Positions 8,272-15,877 of a stretch of DNA of 64,000 bases are shown here, in pieces. Position 1 is the first letter of the stretch. Each line of letters opens with the position of its first letter. The notes beneath the pieces are model-generated. The model saw nothing but the letters and a program-made list of their open reading frames with translations, ran no database searches and was not told the DNA's origin. The position numbers and the translations under genes were made by a program. The stretch comes from Vampirovibrio sp041737375 (GTDB taxonomy: Bacteria; Cyanobacteriota; Vampirovibrionia; Vampirovibrionales; Vampirovibrionaceae), in contig NZ_JBGSRV010000012.1 in the NCBI RefSeq assembly GCF_041737375.1, positions 1 to 64,000 of the forward strand. The letters run 5' to 3'.

Positions 8272-9274
8272 TCAGCATTTTTTCCGTACCCAGCACCACA
8301 CAAGACAAAGGATCGTTGGCAATATGAACCGGCACATCCACTTCTTTGGCAATCAGTTCATCCATACCGGCCAGCAAAGCGCCGCCACCAGCCAGAACAA
8401 TGCCCCGATCCACGATATCTGCGGCCAGTTCCGGTGGGGTCATTTCCAGCGTGCTTTTAACGCCAGCCACGATTTCCATTAAGGTCGGGAACAGGCATTC
8501 CCGCACTTCGGTGCTGTTGATGGTAATAGTATGCGGCAAACCGTTCAGCAGGTTCAAGCCACGCACTTCCATTTCTTCTTCTTCCTGATTGCGGTAGGCA
8601 GACCCCATGCGGATTTTGATTTCCTCAGCGGTGCGCTCCCCAATAGAGAGGTTATGCACTTTTTTCAGGTGGTCCTGAATATTTTCATTCAGTTCATCAC
8701 CGGCAGTACGTAAGCTTTTGGAAACCACGCAGCCTTTCAGGCTGACGACCGCAATTTCGGTGGTGCCACCGCCAATGTCGATAATCATGGAGCCGGTGGG
8801 TTTATCCACGGGCATGCCTGCGCCAATGGCCGCCGCCATCGGTTCATCCACCAAATTAACAATGCTTGCGCCGGTTTGCAGCGCGGCATCCGCAACCGCT
8901 CGGCGTTCTACTTCGGTTACGCCACTGGGAATACCAATGACCACCCGGCCCGGACGCATGCCAAAAGCCCCGGGGCCGCCGTTCACTTTTTCAATGAACC
9001 GTTTTAACATTTTTTCGGCCCATTCAAATTCGGCAATAACGCCATCACGCAAAGGGCGTGTGGCCCGAATGTTGCCGGGGGTGCGGCCAATCATTTCACG
9101 AGCGGCAAGTCCAACTTCAATCACTTCCGGTGGATTTTTACTGTAGTCAATCGCCACCACGGAAGGCTCTCTGAGGACGACGCCCTTGGTTGTGGTGCAG
9201 ACCAGGGTGTTTACCGTACCCAGATCAATGCCCATATCGTTGGTGTTTTTGCGAAAAAAATCAAAAATTCCCAC
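8222..9274 (-). CDS. mreB: Rod-shape-determining actin homologue MreB
   Basis: A 350-residue MreB, the bacterial actin that guides lateral cell-wall synthesis under the inner membrane. Visible actin-fold motifs are phosphate-1 MGIDLGTVNTL, phosphate-2 IDIGGGTTEIAVVSL, the DEPMAAAIGAG connect region and the adenosine motif LAGGGALLAGMD. The start is GTG with GAGG 8 bases upstream. The usual partners mreC and mreD do not follow; trmL overlaps the 3' end instead. A promoter-like pair lies upstream. A rod or helical cell shape is implied. Confidence 0.96.
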   Translation of the reverse strand: MGIFDFFRKNTNDMGIDLGTVNTLVCTTTKGVVLREPSVVAIDYSKNPPEVIEVGLAAREMIGRTPGNIRATRPLRDGVIAEFEWAEKMLKRFIEKVNGGPGAFGMRPGRVVIGIPSGVTEVERRAVADAALQTGASIVNLVDEPMAAAIGAGMPVDKPTGSMIIDIGGGTTEIAVVSLKGCVVSKSLRTAGDELNENIQDHLKKVHNLSIGERTAEEIKIRMGSAYRNQEEEEMEVRGLNLLNGLPHTITINSTEVRECLFPTLMEIVAGVKSTLEMTPPELAADIVDRGIVLAGGGALLAGMDELIAKEVDVPVHIANDPLSCVVLGTEKMLNDPTYLSILDATEFRG

Positions 9275-9346
9275 AGTCCGTACCTCAGCAAAAATAACAA
9301 GTGTTCATCTTGGACGGTCGCCCCTGGAAATGTCCTCAATGTTTTT

Positions 9347-9375
9347 ATTATTCCTCATGATGCCCATAGGGACAA
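9347..9375 (-). promoter_or_regulatory. Putative sigma-70 promoter of mreB
   Basis: On the minus strand, TTGTCC and AATAAT are separated by 17 bases, about 75 bases upstream of the mreB GTG. The elements are close to the consensus -35 and -10. Confidence 0.5.
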
Positions 9376-9415
9376 GGGCTTTTGTAGGCAATGGCGTAAA
9401 TTTCCCCCTTGTGGT

Positions 9416-9763
9416 CTACGCCTTCATTGTTCCCTCTGTGAGCCACGCCAAATAGTCTGGAGAGCCCGCCTGAATGCCCAGCACCATGAACTCAAACACT
9501 TCATAGGCATGCAGCTCCCGAATTCTGTTTTGCAGGGCTTCCAGCAGCGGCAGGCGCGTTTTGATCAATAGCAAAATTTCCAGAGACTCTTCCAGTTTTC
9601 CGTTCCATTGGTAAAACGATCGAATGGGCGAGTCCTCGCCGATCAAATTGACGCAAGCGGCCAGTTTTTCCGTAACAATGCTGCGGGCGATCATTTCGGC
9701 CTCCGCAAGATGACCACAAGTTACCAATACAATACAGGCGTCCGGGTTTTCAGTCAGTGTCAT
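9416..9763 (-). CDS. cutA: CutA1 divalent-cation tolerance family protein
   Basis: A 115-residue protein of the CutA1 family: small trimeric ferredoxin-like proteins linked to copper tolerance, whose precise function is unsettled. Visible family features are VTCGHLAEAEMIARSIV, LAACVNLIG, FYQWNGKLEESLEILLLIKT and HAYEVFEF. The ATG at 9763 is chosen over TTG 9781 because AAGGA lies about 10 bases upstream of it. It lies 141 bases from the mreB start and has the same orientation. Confidence 0.92.
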   Translation of the reverse strand: MTLTENPDACIVLVTCGHLAEAEMIARSIVTEKLAACVNLIGEDSPIRSFYQWNGKLEESLEILLLIKTRLPLLEALQNRIRELHAYEVFEFMVLGIQAGSPDYLAWLTEGTMKA

Positions 9764-10148
9764 ATCACGGCTGTCCTTCAAGTTTGAACGGGATTCTGAT
9801 TAACAAGATATAAAGATTGTGAAAGGGGCTTTAAATATCGGGGCTTGTTCTTGACCCTTTTCTTTCCATACGGTTTAATTACGCTAATTAAAAGCTTGAT
9901 ACCCACCAACTATCAAGTCGCCGAGAGAAGAGAACAGAAAATCACTACGAGAGCCATTTTGAAAGGTAAGCGTTCCTTACAAAAACCAGAAATTGTTTGG
10001 CGGACAGTAAGAACGATGTCGTGTTATCCCAAAAGATTGTACGACTTTCAGCAGTGGCTTTTTTAGTTGGTAAATTTCTATGATTCCTGTTTTCAAATAC
10101 TCTGTTTCAAATAAATCTGTTTTAAAAATTGTTAAGGAGAGAATCAGA
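9764..10148. other. Intergenic stretch between cutA and the lipoprotein gene
   Basis: No convincing gene is seen in these 385 bases. A 73-codon frame (9845-10066) has no ribosome binding site and no recognisable family. The stretch contains a promoter-like pair at 9851-9879 and would form a long leader for the lipoprotein gene if that promoter is used. Confidence 0.5.
9851..9879 (+). promoter_or_regulatory. Putative sigma-70 promoter upstream of the lipoprotein
   Basis: TTGACC and TTTAAT are separated by 17 bases. If used, the lipoprotein transcript would have a leader of about 260 bases. A closer promoter could exist in the AT-rich stretch at 10080-10130, but no good pair was found there. 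Confidence 0.4.
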
Positions 10149-10451
10149 ATGAATTCCAAATTGTTAACCATTGCTTTGTTGAGCTTGGCTGCCGCTACCA
10201 CTTTGACCCTGACCGGTTGCAAGTCCGAAGAGACCGCTGGCACCAGCACCGAAACCACCACCGAAACCACCATGACCACTCCAGAGGCTGGTACCCAGGA
10301 AACCACCGCTACCACCACTGAAACCATGGAAACCACTGCTGCTCCTGGTGAAACCACCACCACCACCAGCACCACTTCCAGCATGGAAGCCACACCAGCT
10401 CCTGCTGATCACGCTGAAGGCGCTGCTCACAACGACGCTGAGCACCACTAA
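10149..10451 (+). CDS. Small Thr/Glu-rich lipoprotein
   Basis: A 100-residue predicted lipoprotein. The signal peptide ends in a lipobox, LTGC, with the modified Cys near residue 21, so the mature protein should be anchored to a membrane. The rest is low complexity: runs of Thr with Glu (ETTTETTMTTPE, TTTTTSTTSS) and a His/Asp/Ala-rich tail ending AEHH. No fold or function is recognisable. The start is set by AAGGAGA 8 bases upstream of the ATG. A clear terminator follows, so it is a single-gene transcript. Confidence 0.85.
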   Translation: MNSKLLTIALLSLAAATTLTLTGCKSEETAGTSTETTTETTMTTPEAGTQETTATTTETMETTAAPGETTTTTSTTSSMEATPAPADHAEGAAHNDAEHH

Positions 10452-10492
10452 ATCTTGGTAAGCTGAACGATACGCTCAGCTTGCAAGTCTTG

Positions 10493-10523
10493 AAAAGCCC
10501 CTGAATTTTTTCAGGGGCTTTTT
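10493..10523 (+). terminator. Rho-independent terminator after the lipoprotein
   Basis: AAAAGCCCCTGAA pairs with TTCAGGGGCTTTT across a TTTT loop and ends in T residues. It is symmetrical enough to serve the converging gene at 10582 as well. Confidence 0.88.
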
Positions 10524-10581
10524 AATGGCTGTTTTTAAGGGTTTCAGGGTTTTTCAAGTTTAAAATCTAAAACTTAAAGCC

Positions 10582-11043
10582 CTACCCCCTAAAACAAACT
10601 TGAAGGGCTTGCTGCCAAATGGCGCGCGTTTCTCGCCACCAACGCCGTAAGGTGCTGTGGCCATCGGCCCAAGCCGATTGGGATTGAAAGAAACGCACCC
10701 GGCTTTTGGGTGGGTACAGCGCCAAAATATAAGGGGGTAGGGCTTCGCCCTGTTGAAGGCAACGGCTCATTTGGCGCAACAGTTCCAATTGGGCATCCAT
10801 ATAAAAAAGCTCGGTTTTCTGCTGGTTTTCGTCCGCTTCAAAGTGCCATAGGGCCTGGTAAGCGCAATCCACCGATGGATCGGGTTCAGTTATCGGCTCT
10901 GGCCAACGGTTGATGGCAATACGAGGCTCCACCTGCTCTTCTATAACCGCCTCTAGCAACTGGGCCGCCCGTTGCCTGCGGGACAGTCTCCCGGTATCGG
11001 GAACATATTGCATAATGGGCGGCGTATGAAATGTCTGGTTCAT
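10582..11043 (-). CDS. Hypothetical protein, 153 residues
   Basis: No family recognised. The protein is soluble, with no signal peptide or membrane segment, and rich in Arg, Gln, Trp and Tyr. The middle (about residues 55-100) looks alpha-helical (YMDAQLELLRQMSRCLQQGE), and the end is strongly basic with several Trp (TLRRWWRETRAIWQQAL). The start at 11043 is set by AAGGAGA 9 bases upstream; an in-frame TTG at 11064 is less likely. It is divergent from hemD across a 90-base gap. Confidence 0.7.
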   Translation of the reverse strand: MNQTFHTPPIMQYVPDTGRLSRRQRAAQLLEAVIEEQVEPRIAINRWPEPITEPDPSVDCAYQALWHFEADENQQKTELFYMDAQLELLRQMSRCLQQGEALPPYILALYPPKSRVRFFQSQSAWADGHSTLRRWWRETRAIWQQALQVCFRG

Positions 11044-11133
11044 GGCTGGCTGTCTCCTTGCCACAGGGCTTCCCTATTTTTATTATAGGTAGGTCATTTC
11101 ATTTTGCAGTACCGCTGCCCGGAGGAGATTTTC

Positions 11134-11946
11134 TTGAGCCATTCATCAGAATCACCGTTTGGGGGGCCGCTAGCAGGCCAGCGAATTTTGGTGACCCGAC
11201 CAGACGACGCCAACAATGCGGCGTTCCTGCGGGCGCTTCAGCAGGCCGGTGGGCAAGTGTTTCATTTGCCGTTAATTGAAGTGGCTACCGTAGATTTTTC
11301 CGCCCCTGATTTTCAGGCGTTCGACTGGCTTTTTTTGACCAGCAAGAATGCGGTCAGCGCCCTTGCGCCATACTGTGAGGCGCTTCAGCCGGATGGCCCT
11401 GATTTAAAAACCAGTGTAAGAACTGGTGTAAAAATTGCCTGCGTGGGACCGGCCACCGCACAAGCTTTGATCCCATTGGGACTTCAGGCCGATTTTGTGT
11501 CCCCGGTTCATGAGGCTGAAAGCGCCGCCCAGCTTTTTGGGGAAGTCTATCCTGTGGCAGGGCTGCGGATTTTTTGGCCGTGCGGTAATCTGGCCAGCCC
11601 CCGGCTCAAAGCGGCCTTGACCGCTATGGGTGCTCAGGTCACTGCTGTCACTGTGTATCAAACGGTTTTAAAAACGAAACTAACCCCCTTGGAGCGGGAA
11701 TTGCTGCTGCAACCCTGGGATTTAATGGTGTTCACCAGTTCTTCCGCCGTAGAGGCCCTGCATCAACTTCGCCTTCAGTCGGATTTAGGCTTTAAACTGC
11801 CCCCTATGGCCTGTTTGGGGCCTCGAACCACAAAAAGCGCCCTGAAGTGTTTTGGACCGGTGGCCATTCAGGCCATGCCATACACGCTAGAAGCCTTGAG
11901 TGAAGCGATTCAACAGTTTTTTCAAAACCAGAAGGAACCCCAATGA
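11134..11946 (+). CDS. hemD: Uroporphyrinogen-III synthase
   Basis: A 270-residue HemD, which closes hydroxymethylbilane to uroporphyrinogen III in tetrapyrrole synthesis. Family features are an N-terminal RILVTRPDDAN, DWLFLTSKNAVSAL, IACVGPATAQAL, IFWPCGNLASPRL and MVFTSSSAVEALHQL in the second half. The start is a TTG preceded by GGAGGAG at a 6-base spacing; upstream in-frame starts have no such site. The stop overlaps the next gene by ATGA. No other heme genes are in the window. Confidence 0.9.
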   Translation: MSHSSESPFGGPLAGQRILVTRPDDANNAAFLRALQQAGGQVFHLPLIEVATVDFSAPDFQAFDWLFLTSKNAVSALAPYCEALQPDGPDLKTSVRTGVKIACVGPATAQALIPLGLQADFVSPVHEAESAAQLFGEVYPVAGLRIFWPCGNLASPRLKAALTAMGAQVTAVTVYQTVLKTKLTPLERELLLQPWDLMVFTSSSAVEALHQLRLQSDLGFKLPPMACLGPRTTKSALKCFGPVAIQAMPYTLEALSEAIQQFFQNQKEPQ

Positions 11947-12506
11947 CCATTCACCCCATCATCGCGCAAATGGAGCAAGCCCCGGAACGCCTGCAATCCC
12001 ACTGGTGCCTGCCTCAAGAGGAGGCCCGCTTTCTCTATTTGTTGGCCTGCATTGGCTCCTGCCGCCGCATTCTGGAGGTGGGCACTTCCATTGGCTATTC
12101 TACCTTGCATCTGGCTCAGGCGGCCTCTCGCACCAATGGGCATGTCACCACCATTGATGCCTCTGCCGACCGGCAGGCCGAAGCCCTCACCAATCTCAAA
12201 TCCGCTCAACTTGATGGCAGAGTCACGTTCATTCACGGAGATGCCTTAAAGGCACTATCGGCTTTGTTTGTGGATGGGCAAACGTTTGACCTGATGTTTA
12301 TTGACGCCCGCAAGTCCCAGTATGTGGAATATCTGGAGTGGGCCGAAAAACTGCTGCCTTCGGGTGGCATTTTGCTGGCTGACAATACCCGCTCTCATCG
12401 GCACAGCATGCTGGATTTTATCGAGCGTATTCATCAGTCGGCCCACTGGGAAGTGAGTGATCTGGAAACCCCTAGCGGCCTGATTCTGGCTCAAAAGCGC
12501 CCTTGA
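11943..12506 (+). CDS. SAM-dependent O-methyltransferase (family 3 type)
   Basis: A 187-residue class I methyltransferase. The SAM-binding motif I is ILEVGTSIGYSTLHLA; motif II acidic residue is in TTIDASADR; FDLMFIDARKSQY and SGGILLADNTRS match the caffeoyl-CoA/catechol O-methyltransferase-like family 3. The start overlaps the hemD stop, so the two are translationally coupled. The substrate is unknown, and the coupling to hemD is not by itself evidence of a tetrapyrrole substrate. Confidence 0.85.
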   Translation: MTIHPIIAQMEQAPERLQSHWCLPQEEARFLYLLACIGSCRRILEVGTSIGYSTLHLAQAASRTNGHVTTIDASADRQAEALTNLKSAQLDGRVTFIHGDALKALSALFVDGQTFDLMFIDARKSQYVEYLEWAEKLLPSGGILLADNTRSHRHSMLDFIERIHQSAHWEVSDLETPSGLILAQKRP

Positions 12507-12562
12507 TTTCAGGGGACTGCCCTATTGAGTGTTCAGGAAGGCTTGACTTATGCTGGAAAGGA

Positions 12563-12590
12563 TTGAAAATACTGAAATTTGCAGTATGAT
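12563..12590 (+). promoter_or_regulatory. Promoter with overlapping palindromic operator, Nudix regulator
   Basis: TTGAAA and TATGAT are separated by 16 bases, each one mismatch from consensus. The spacer starts with ATACTG and, after 7 bases, meets its reverse complement CAGTAT (12569-12587). An adjacent palindrome AGTATgATACT covers 12583-12593 and the -10. A repressor on this site would block the polymerase. The gene downstream is itself an NrtR-like regulator, so autoregulation is likely (inference). Confidence 0.6.
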
Positions 12591-12735
12591 ACTTGTAGCG
12601 GAACAATAGATAGGGTATTTTTCGCTGCAATGATTGCTTTTAGGGGTCGTGGTCACTCAGTTCACCTGCTATTTTGGCCACAACATCAACCGACCGATAG
12701 CCGTTTAATGGCTGTAATGAAATGGAATCATCCCA

Positions 12736-13479
12736 ATGACTGACAGTTTTATCGAAACCATTCAGAAAAGTAAGAGTAGCACGACTTCTGGCGCAGCCGT
12801 CAACAACAGTACGGTCTTATCTTGCTACGAAACCCCACTGGTGACGGTGGACATTATGTTGTGTACGGTCATTCAAAACCAGTTGAAAGTGCTCTTGATT
12901 CAACGGAAACAACCCCCGTTTGATCATATGTGGGCCATTCCCGGCGGGTTTATCCATGTGGGAGAAACGCTGGAGCAAGCGGCCAGCCGTCGTTTGTTTG
13001 AGGAAACCAACGTCAATCAGATTTATCTGGAGCAATTGGGTTCCTTTGGCAAGCCGGATCGGGATCCCCGAGCCCGAGTGATTACCGTGGCTTATTACGC
13101 CTTGGTGAGTGCCGAAAAACTGCACTTAGAAGCGCATGCCAACGCCGAAGACGTGAAATGGTTTAGTGTGAACGAACTGCCTGAACTGGCCTTCGATCAC
13201 TATGAGATTGTTCAGATGGCGCTGGCTAAGCTGAAACGCCATTTGGAAAGCTCTTCCGTTGCCTTTCAGCTTTTGCCCGAGAAATTTACCTTGACTGAAC
13301 TCCAGCGGGTTTATGAACTGATTTTGGGCAAATCGCTTGATAAGCGTAACTTCCGCAAGAAAATTCTGGCCTCTGATATTCTGAAGGACACTGGAGAAAC
13401 CAAGATGGAAGGCTACCATCGCCCCGCCCAGTTGTATGCCTTTACCAGTCGCAACCCGGTAGTCTCTCAAGCCTCTTAA
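12736..13479 (+). CDS. NrtR-like Nudix-domain transcription regulator
   Basis: A 247-residue protein with an N-terminal Nudix domain (about residues 30-160) and a C-terminal winged-helix domain (about 170-240: FTLTELQRVYELILGKSLDKRNFRKK, described here as the NrtR-type DNA-binding part). NrtR proteins repress NAD-salvage genes and release DNA on binding ADP-ribose. The Nudix box reads GFIHVGE...RRLFEETNV: the consensus REL is RRL and the later Gly is Asn, so hydrolysis is doubtful and a sensor role is likely. A promoter/operator lies upstream and a terminator downstream. No NAD gene adjoins it. Confidence 0.82.
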   Translation: MTDSFIETIQKSKSSTTSGAAVNNSTVLSCYETPLVTVDIMLCTVIQNQLKVLLIQRKQPPFDHMWAIPGGFIHVGETLEQAASRRLFEETNVNQIYLEQLGSFGKPDRDPRARVITVAYYALVSAEKLHLEAHANAEDVKWFSVNELPELAFDHYEIVQMALAKLKRHLESSSVAFQLLPEKFTLTELQRVYELILGKSLDKRNFRKKILASDILKDTGETKMEGYHRPAQLYAFTSRNPVVSQAS

Positions 13480-13505
13480 ACGCTTTTAGATCTGTCTATA
13501 TAGCC

Positions 13506-13538
13506 AAAAGCTCTACTCTTACCGGGTAGGGCTTTTTA
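13506..13538 (+). terminator. Rho-independent terminator after the Nudix regulator
   Basis: AAAGCTCTAC pairs with GTAGGGCTTT (one G-U pair) around an 8-10 base loop and ends in a T-run, 27 bases after the stop codon. Confidence 0.75.
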
Positions 13539-13608
13539 ACTGGCGTTTCAAAGTCGGGTGGTTTTCGGAGCCGCTCTTGAGACACGGCTAACCTGTCATA
13601 ATGACTTG

Positions 13609-13642
13609 AAAAAACACCCTGGGCCGTAACCCAGGGTGTTTG
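13609..13642 (-). terminator. Rho-independent terminator after the porin
   Basis: On the minus strand, ACACCCTGGG pairs with CCCAGGGTGT across TTACGG and is followed by a run of T. It lies just past the porin stop codon. Confidence 0.9.
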
Positions 13643-13664
13643 ATTTATGTTCCGAAGAACAAGC

Positions 13665-15572
13665 CTAGAATGTGTAGCTGGTTCTCATACCGACAACCCA
13701 GGTATTGCCGTTTTGGCTGATACCCATGCCACCGTTGATGAACTGTACACTAGGAATGATAGAGATCGCATCGTTGACAGCCCACTTGTAGTAAGCTTCA
13801 GCGGTTTGCTCCCAGTTTTGGCTGTAGCGGGTGCGGTTGAAGTTAGCGATACCCAGGTTGTTGGTCGCAATATCAACAGCCGCGTAACCGATACCGAACA
13901 CGTCGTTCTCGCGTACGCCGAACACCTTCATAGGAATGTTCAACACACCGGAGACAGACTGACGAACAGCCAGGGTGAAGGGGCTAGCAGTAGCGTTGCC
14001 ACCGCGAACGGTGCCGCCAAAGTTACCCAACAACTGGTTGTTGCTGTTCAGGAAGTAGTTGTTTTGGCCAGCGCTGCTGTACAGGTAGTTCATCGTGGTG
14101 CCGATGCCTCTGAACCATTCCTGGTTCCAGCCTGCGTATACAGCGTTGGTGCTGTAGGTGCCTACGCCGGAACGGAAGCCGGTTGGGCCGCCAGAACGGT
14201 TGGTAGGAACGATTGGATCACCATCAGCATCCAGAAAGTTGGCGTTGCCACCGGTCAGATAGTTGTTGGCGTTGTTGGTGTTGCCGCTGGAGAACACGTT
14301 GTAACCACCAGCGTACACGTTACCAGGAGCGTCGAATAAACGGTAGTTCAAACGACCTTCATAGGTAGCGGTCAAGCCGTCCATTGCATCGCCCACGTTG
14401 AAGGTACCGGCGCCAGCAGTTAAATCAGCACTCAGGTTGTCTGAGCCCAATTTTTGGTGCCACTGGTAGGCAATCATGGGGTTGCTTTGGTTGATGGCAA
14501 TACCGGGGGTGTTTACGAAAGCACTGTTCTGGAACTGGGTGTTTTCGTTACCACGGTATGGGCTTTTGTCGTACAGGTAGCGCCAAGGCATGGAACCAAC
14601 ATACAGGTCACCAGTGGTGGCCCAGTTGTTGTCATCGCCGCCAGCGCCTAACATCCAGTCACTCAAGACAGGAATGCCAGCCTTGAAGTGTTGGTGGTAG
14701 TGCAGATCTTCCAGGTACAGGTAAGAACGAACGTTGGTGCCAACGGCGCCGCTGCCCAATCCTCTGTTACCGAATCCTTCGTTGGCCAGTGCGGCATCGC
14801 TAGCGATACGGGACAAGCTGTTGTAGGAACCGATAGGGCCAGCGTTGTTTTGCTGAGCCGCGTTAGGAGATAGACGACCGAAAGCGGCGATTAAGCGGGT
14901 GTGAACTTCACCGGCGCCGATTTTGGAATCTTCTTTGTCTTCTTTAACCGGGATATCCATGGTCAAACGCAAACGGCCGATGGCGCTGATAGCGTCACGG
15001 ATGCCGTCACGGCCACTGTCGTTGCCGCTCAAAGCGTCACGGGTACCGGCGCGATTCATGTCAGCCAAAACACCAATGCTGGCGTCCCCATGCAATTGGG
15101 TTCTTTCCAGCAAGCTCAAACGCTGATCTTGCTCGGCGTTTTTAGCTTCAATGGCGCTTGCGCGAGATTCCAGAGCTTCGGTACGGGCTTGCAATGCAGC
15201 CAATTCGTTTTTGAACTCATCTTGCAGACGAGCCAATGTTTCCAGATCAGACTTGTCGGCTTTCTCAGCGCCTAAGCGAGCCAGGTCGCGGCCAACGGAT
15301 TTAATCAACGCGTTCAGCGCTGCGGCCAATTCCCAACGTGTGGCGTTACGCTCGCCACGGAAGGTGTGATCCGGGTATCCTTCGATAACGTCGTACTTTT
15401 CAACCAAATCCTGCAAGGCTTCATAAGCCCAGTGGTTTTGGTTTACGTCGGTCAGCTCGTCCACGCTGGTAATAGCATGGGCGGACGTTGTCGAACCAAT
15501 GAAGGCACCGGTAGCACCTGTCAGGAAGATGCTTGCTGCTAGCAGCAAGGGTGTCACTCTTCTTGAAGTCAT
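13665..15572 (-). CDS. SLH-domain outer-membrane porin (OprB/SomA-like)
   Basis: A 635-residue exported protein: signal peptide, then an S-layer-homology segment (VNQNHWAYEALQDLVEKY, followed by FRGERNATRWELAAALNAL), a coiled coil near residues 95-165, and a Gly/Asn/Tyr-rich beta-barrel ending in an aromatic residue (MRTSYTF), as outer-membrane proteins do. The order SLH, coiled coil, OprB barrel is the hallmark of major cyanobacterial porins; the SLH binds peptidoglycan-linked polymer. The ATG at 15572 follows AGGAG by 11 bases. A promoter, a ~200-base leader and a terminator make it a single, probably highly expressed unit. Confidence 0.92.
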   Translation of the reverse strand: MTSRRVTPLLLAASIFLTGATGAFIGSTTSAHAITSVDELTDVNQNHWAYEALQDLVEKYDVIEGYPDHTFRGERNATRWELAAALNALIKSVGRDLARLGAEKADKSDLETLARLQDEFKNELAALQARTEALESRASAIEAKNAEQDQRLSLLERTQLHGDASIGVLADMNRAGTRDALSGNDSGRDGIRDAISAIGRLRLTMDIPVKEDKEDSKIGAGEVHTRLIAAFGRLSPNAAQQNNAGPIGSYNSLSRIASDAALANEGFGNRGLGSGAVGTNVRSYLYLEDLHYHQHFKAGIPVLSDWMLGAGGDDNNWATTGDLYVGSMPWRYLYDKSPYRGNENTQFQNSAFVNTPGIAINQSNPMIAYQWHQKLGSDNLSADLTAGAGTFNVGDAMDGLTATYEGRLNYRLFDAPGNVYAGGYNVFSSGNTNNANNYLTGGNANFLDADGDPIVPTNRSGGPTGFRSGVGTYSTNAVYAGWNQEWFRGIGTTMNYLYSSAGQNNYFLNSNNQLLGNFGGTVRGGNATASPFTLAVRQSVSGVLNIPMKVFGVRENDVFGIGYAAVDIATNNLGIANFNRTRYSQNWEQTAEAYYKWAVNDAISIIPSVQFINGGMGISQNGNTWVVGMRTSYTF

Positions 15573-15877
15573 ATCTAACTCAACTCCTATTTGGTTCAAT
15601 AACAATTTGACTTACCTTATACCTACCTAATTGAATGAAAGTTCTTTTACCCACCAAACGCAAAAGCAACCTTCGAGAGATAAGCATCCTAGCACCTCCA
15701 TTATCAGTTGCCAACGTTACAGTAGATGTCTTCATAAGATCTTAATTCCGGCCCTGGAAAGACGCTTACAGTTGCATTCATTATAAAAAGCAGGGATGCC
15801 AAGCCAAGGATTCTTTGCATAATCTTTATCCAGAAATTGTTCAACTATTTGGTTTTATTTGAATGATGGCCAGCAGT
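15573..15877. other. Leader and promoter region of the porin
   Basis: No gene is seen in these 305 bases. They hold the porin promoter (15780-15807) and about 200 bases of untranslated leader, which is long enough for post-transcriptional control. No known riboswitch class was recognised. Confidence 0.5.
15780..15807 (-). promoter_or_regulatory. Sigma-70 promoter of the porin
   Basis: On the minus strand, TTGGCT and a perfect TATAAT are separated by 16 bases. The predicted start of transcription lies about 200 bases before the porin ATG. Confidence 0.65.

Noticed and set aside
9845..10066. 73-codon frame upstream of the lipoprotein
   Set aside because: No ribosome binding site and it overlaps the putative promoter; composition is not protein-like.
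13665..15572. Coiled coil of the porin as an independent adhesin
   Set aside because: The SLH, coiled coil and OprB-like barrel form one frame with the known layout of cyanobacterial porins.
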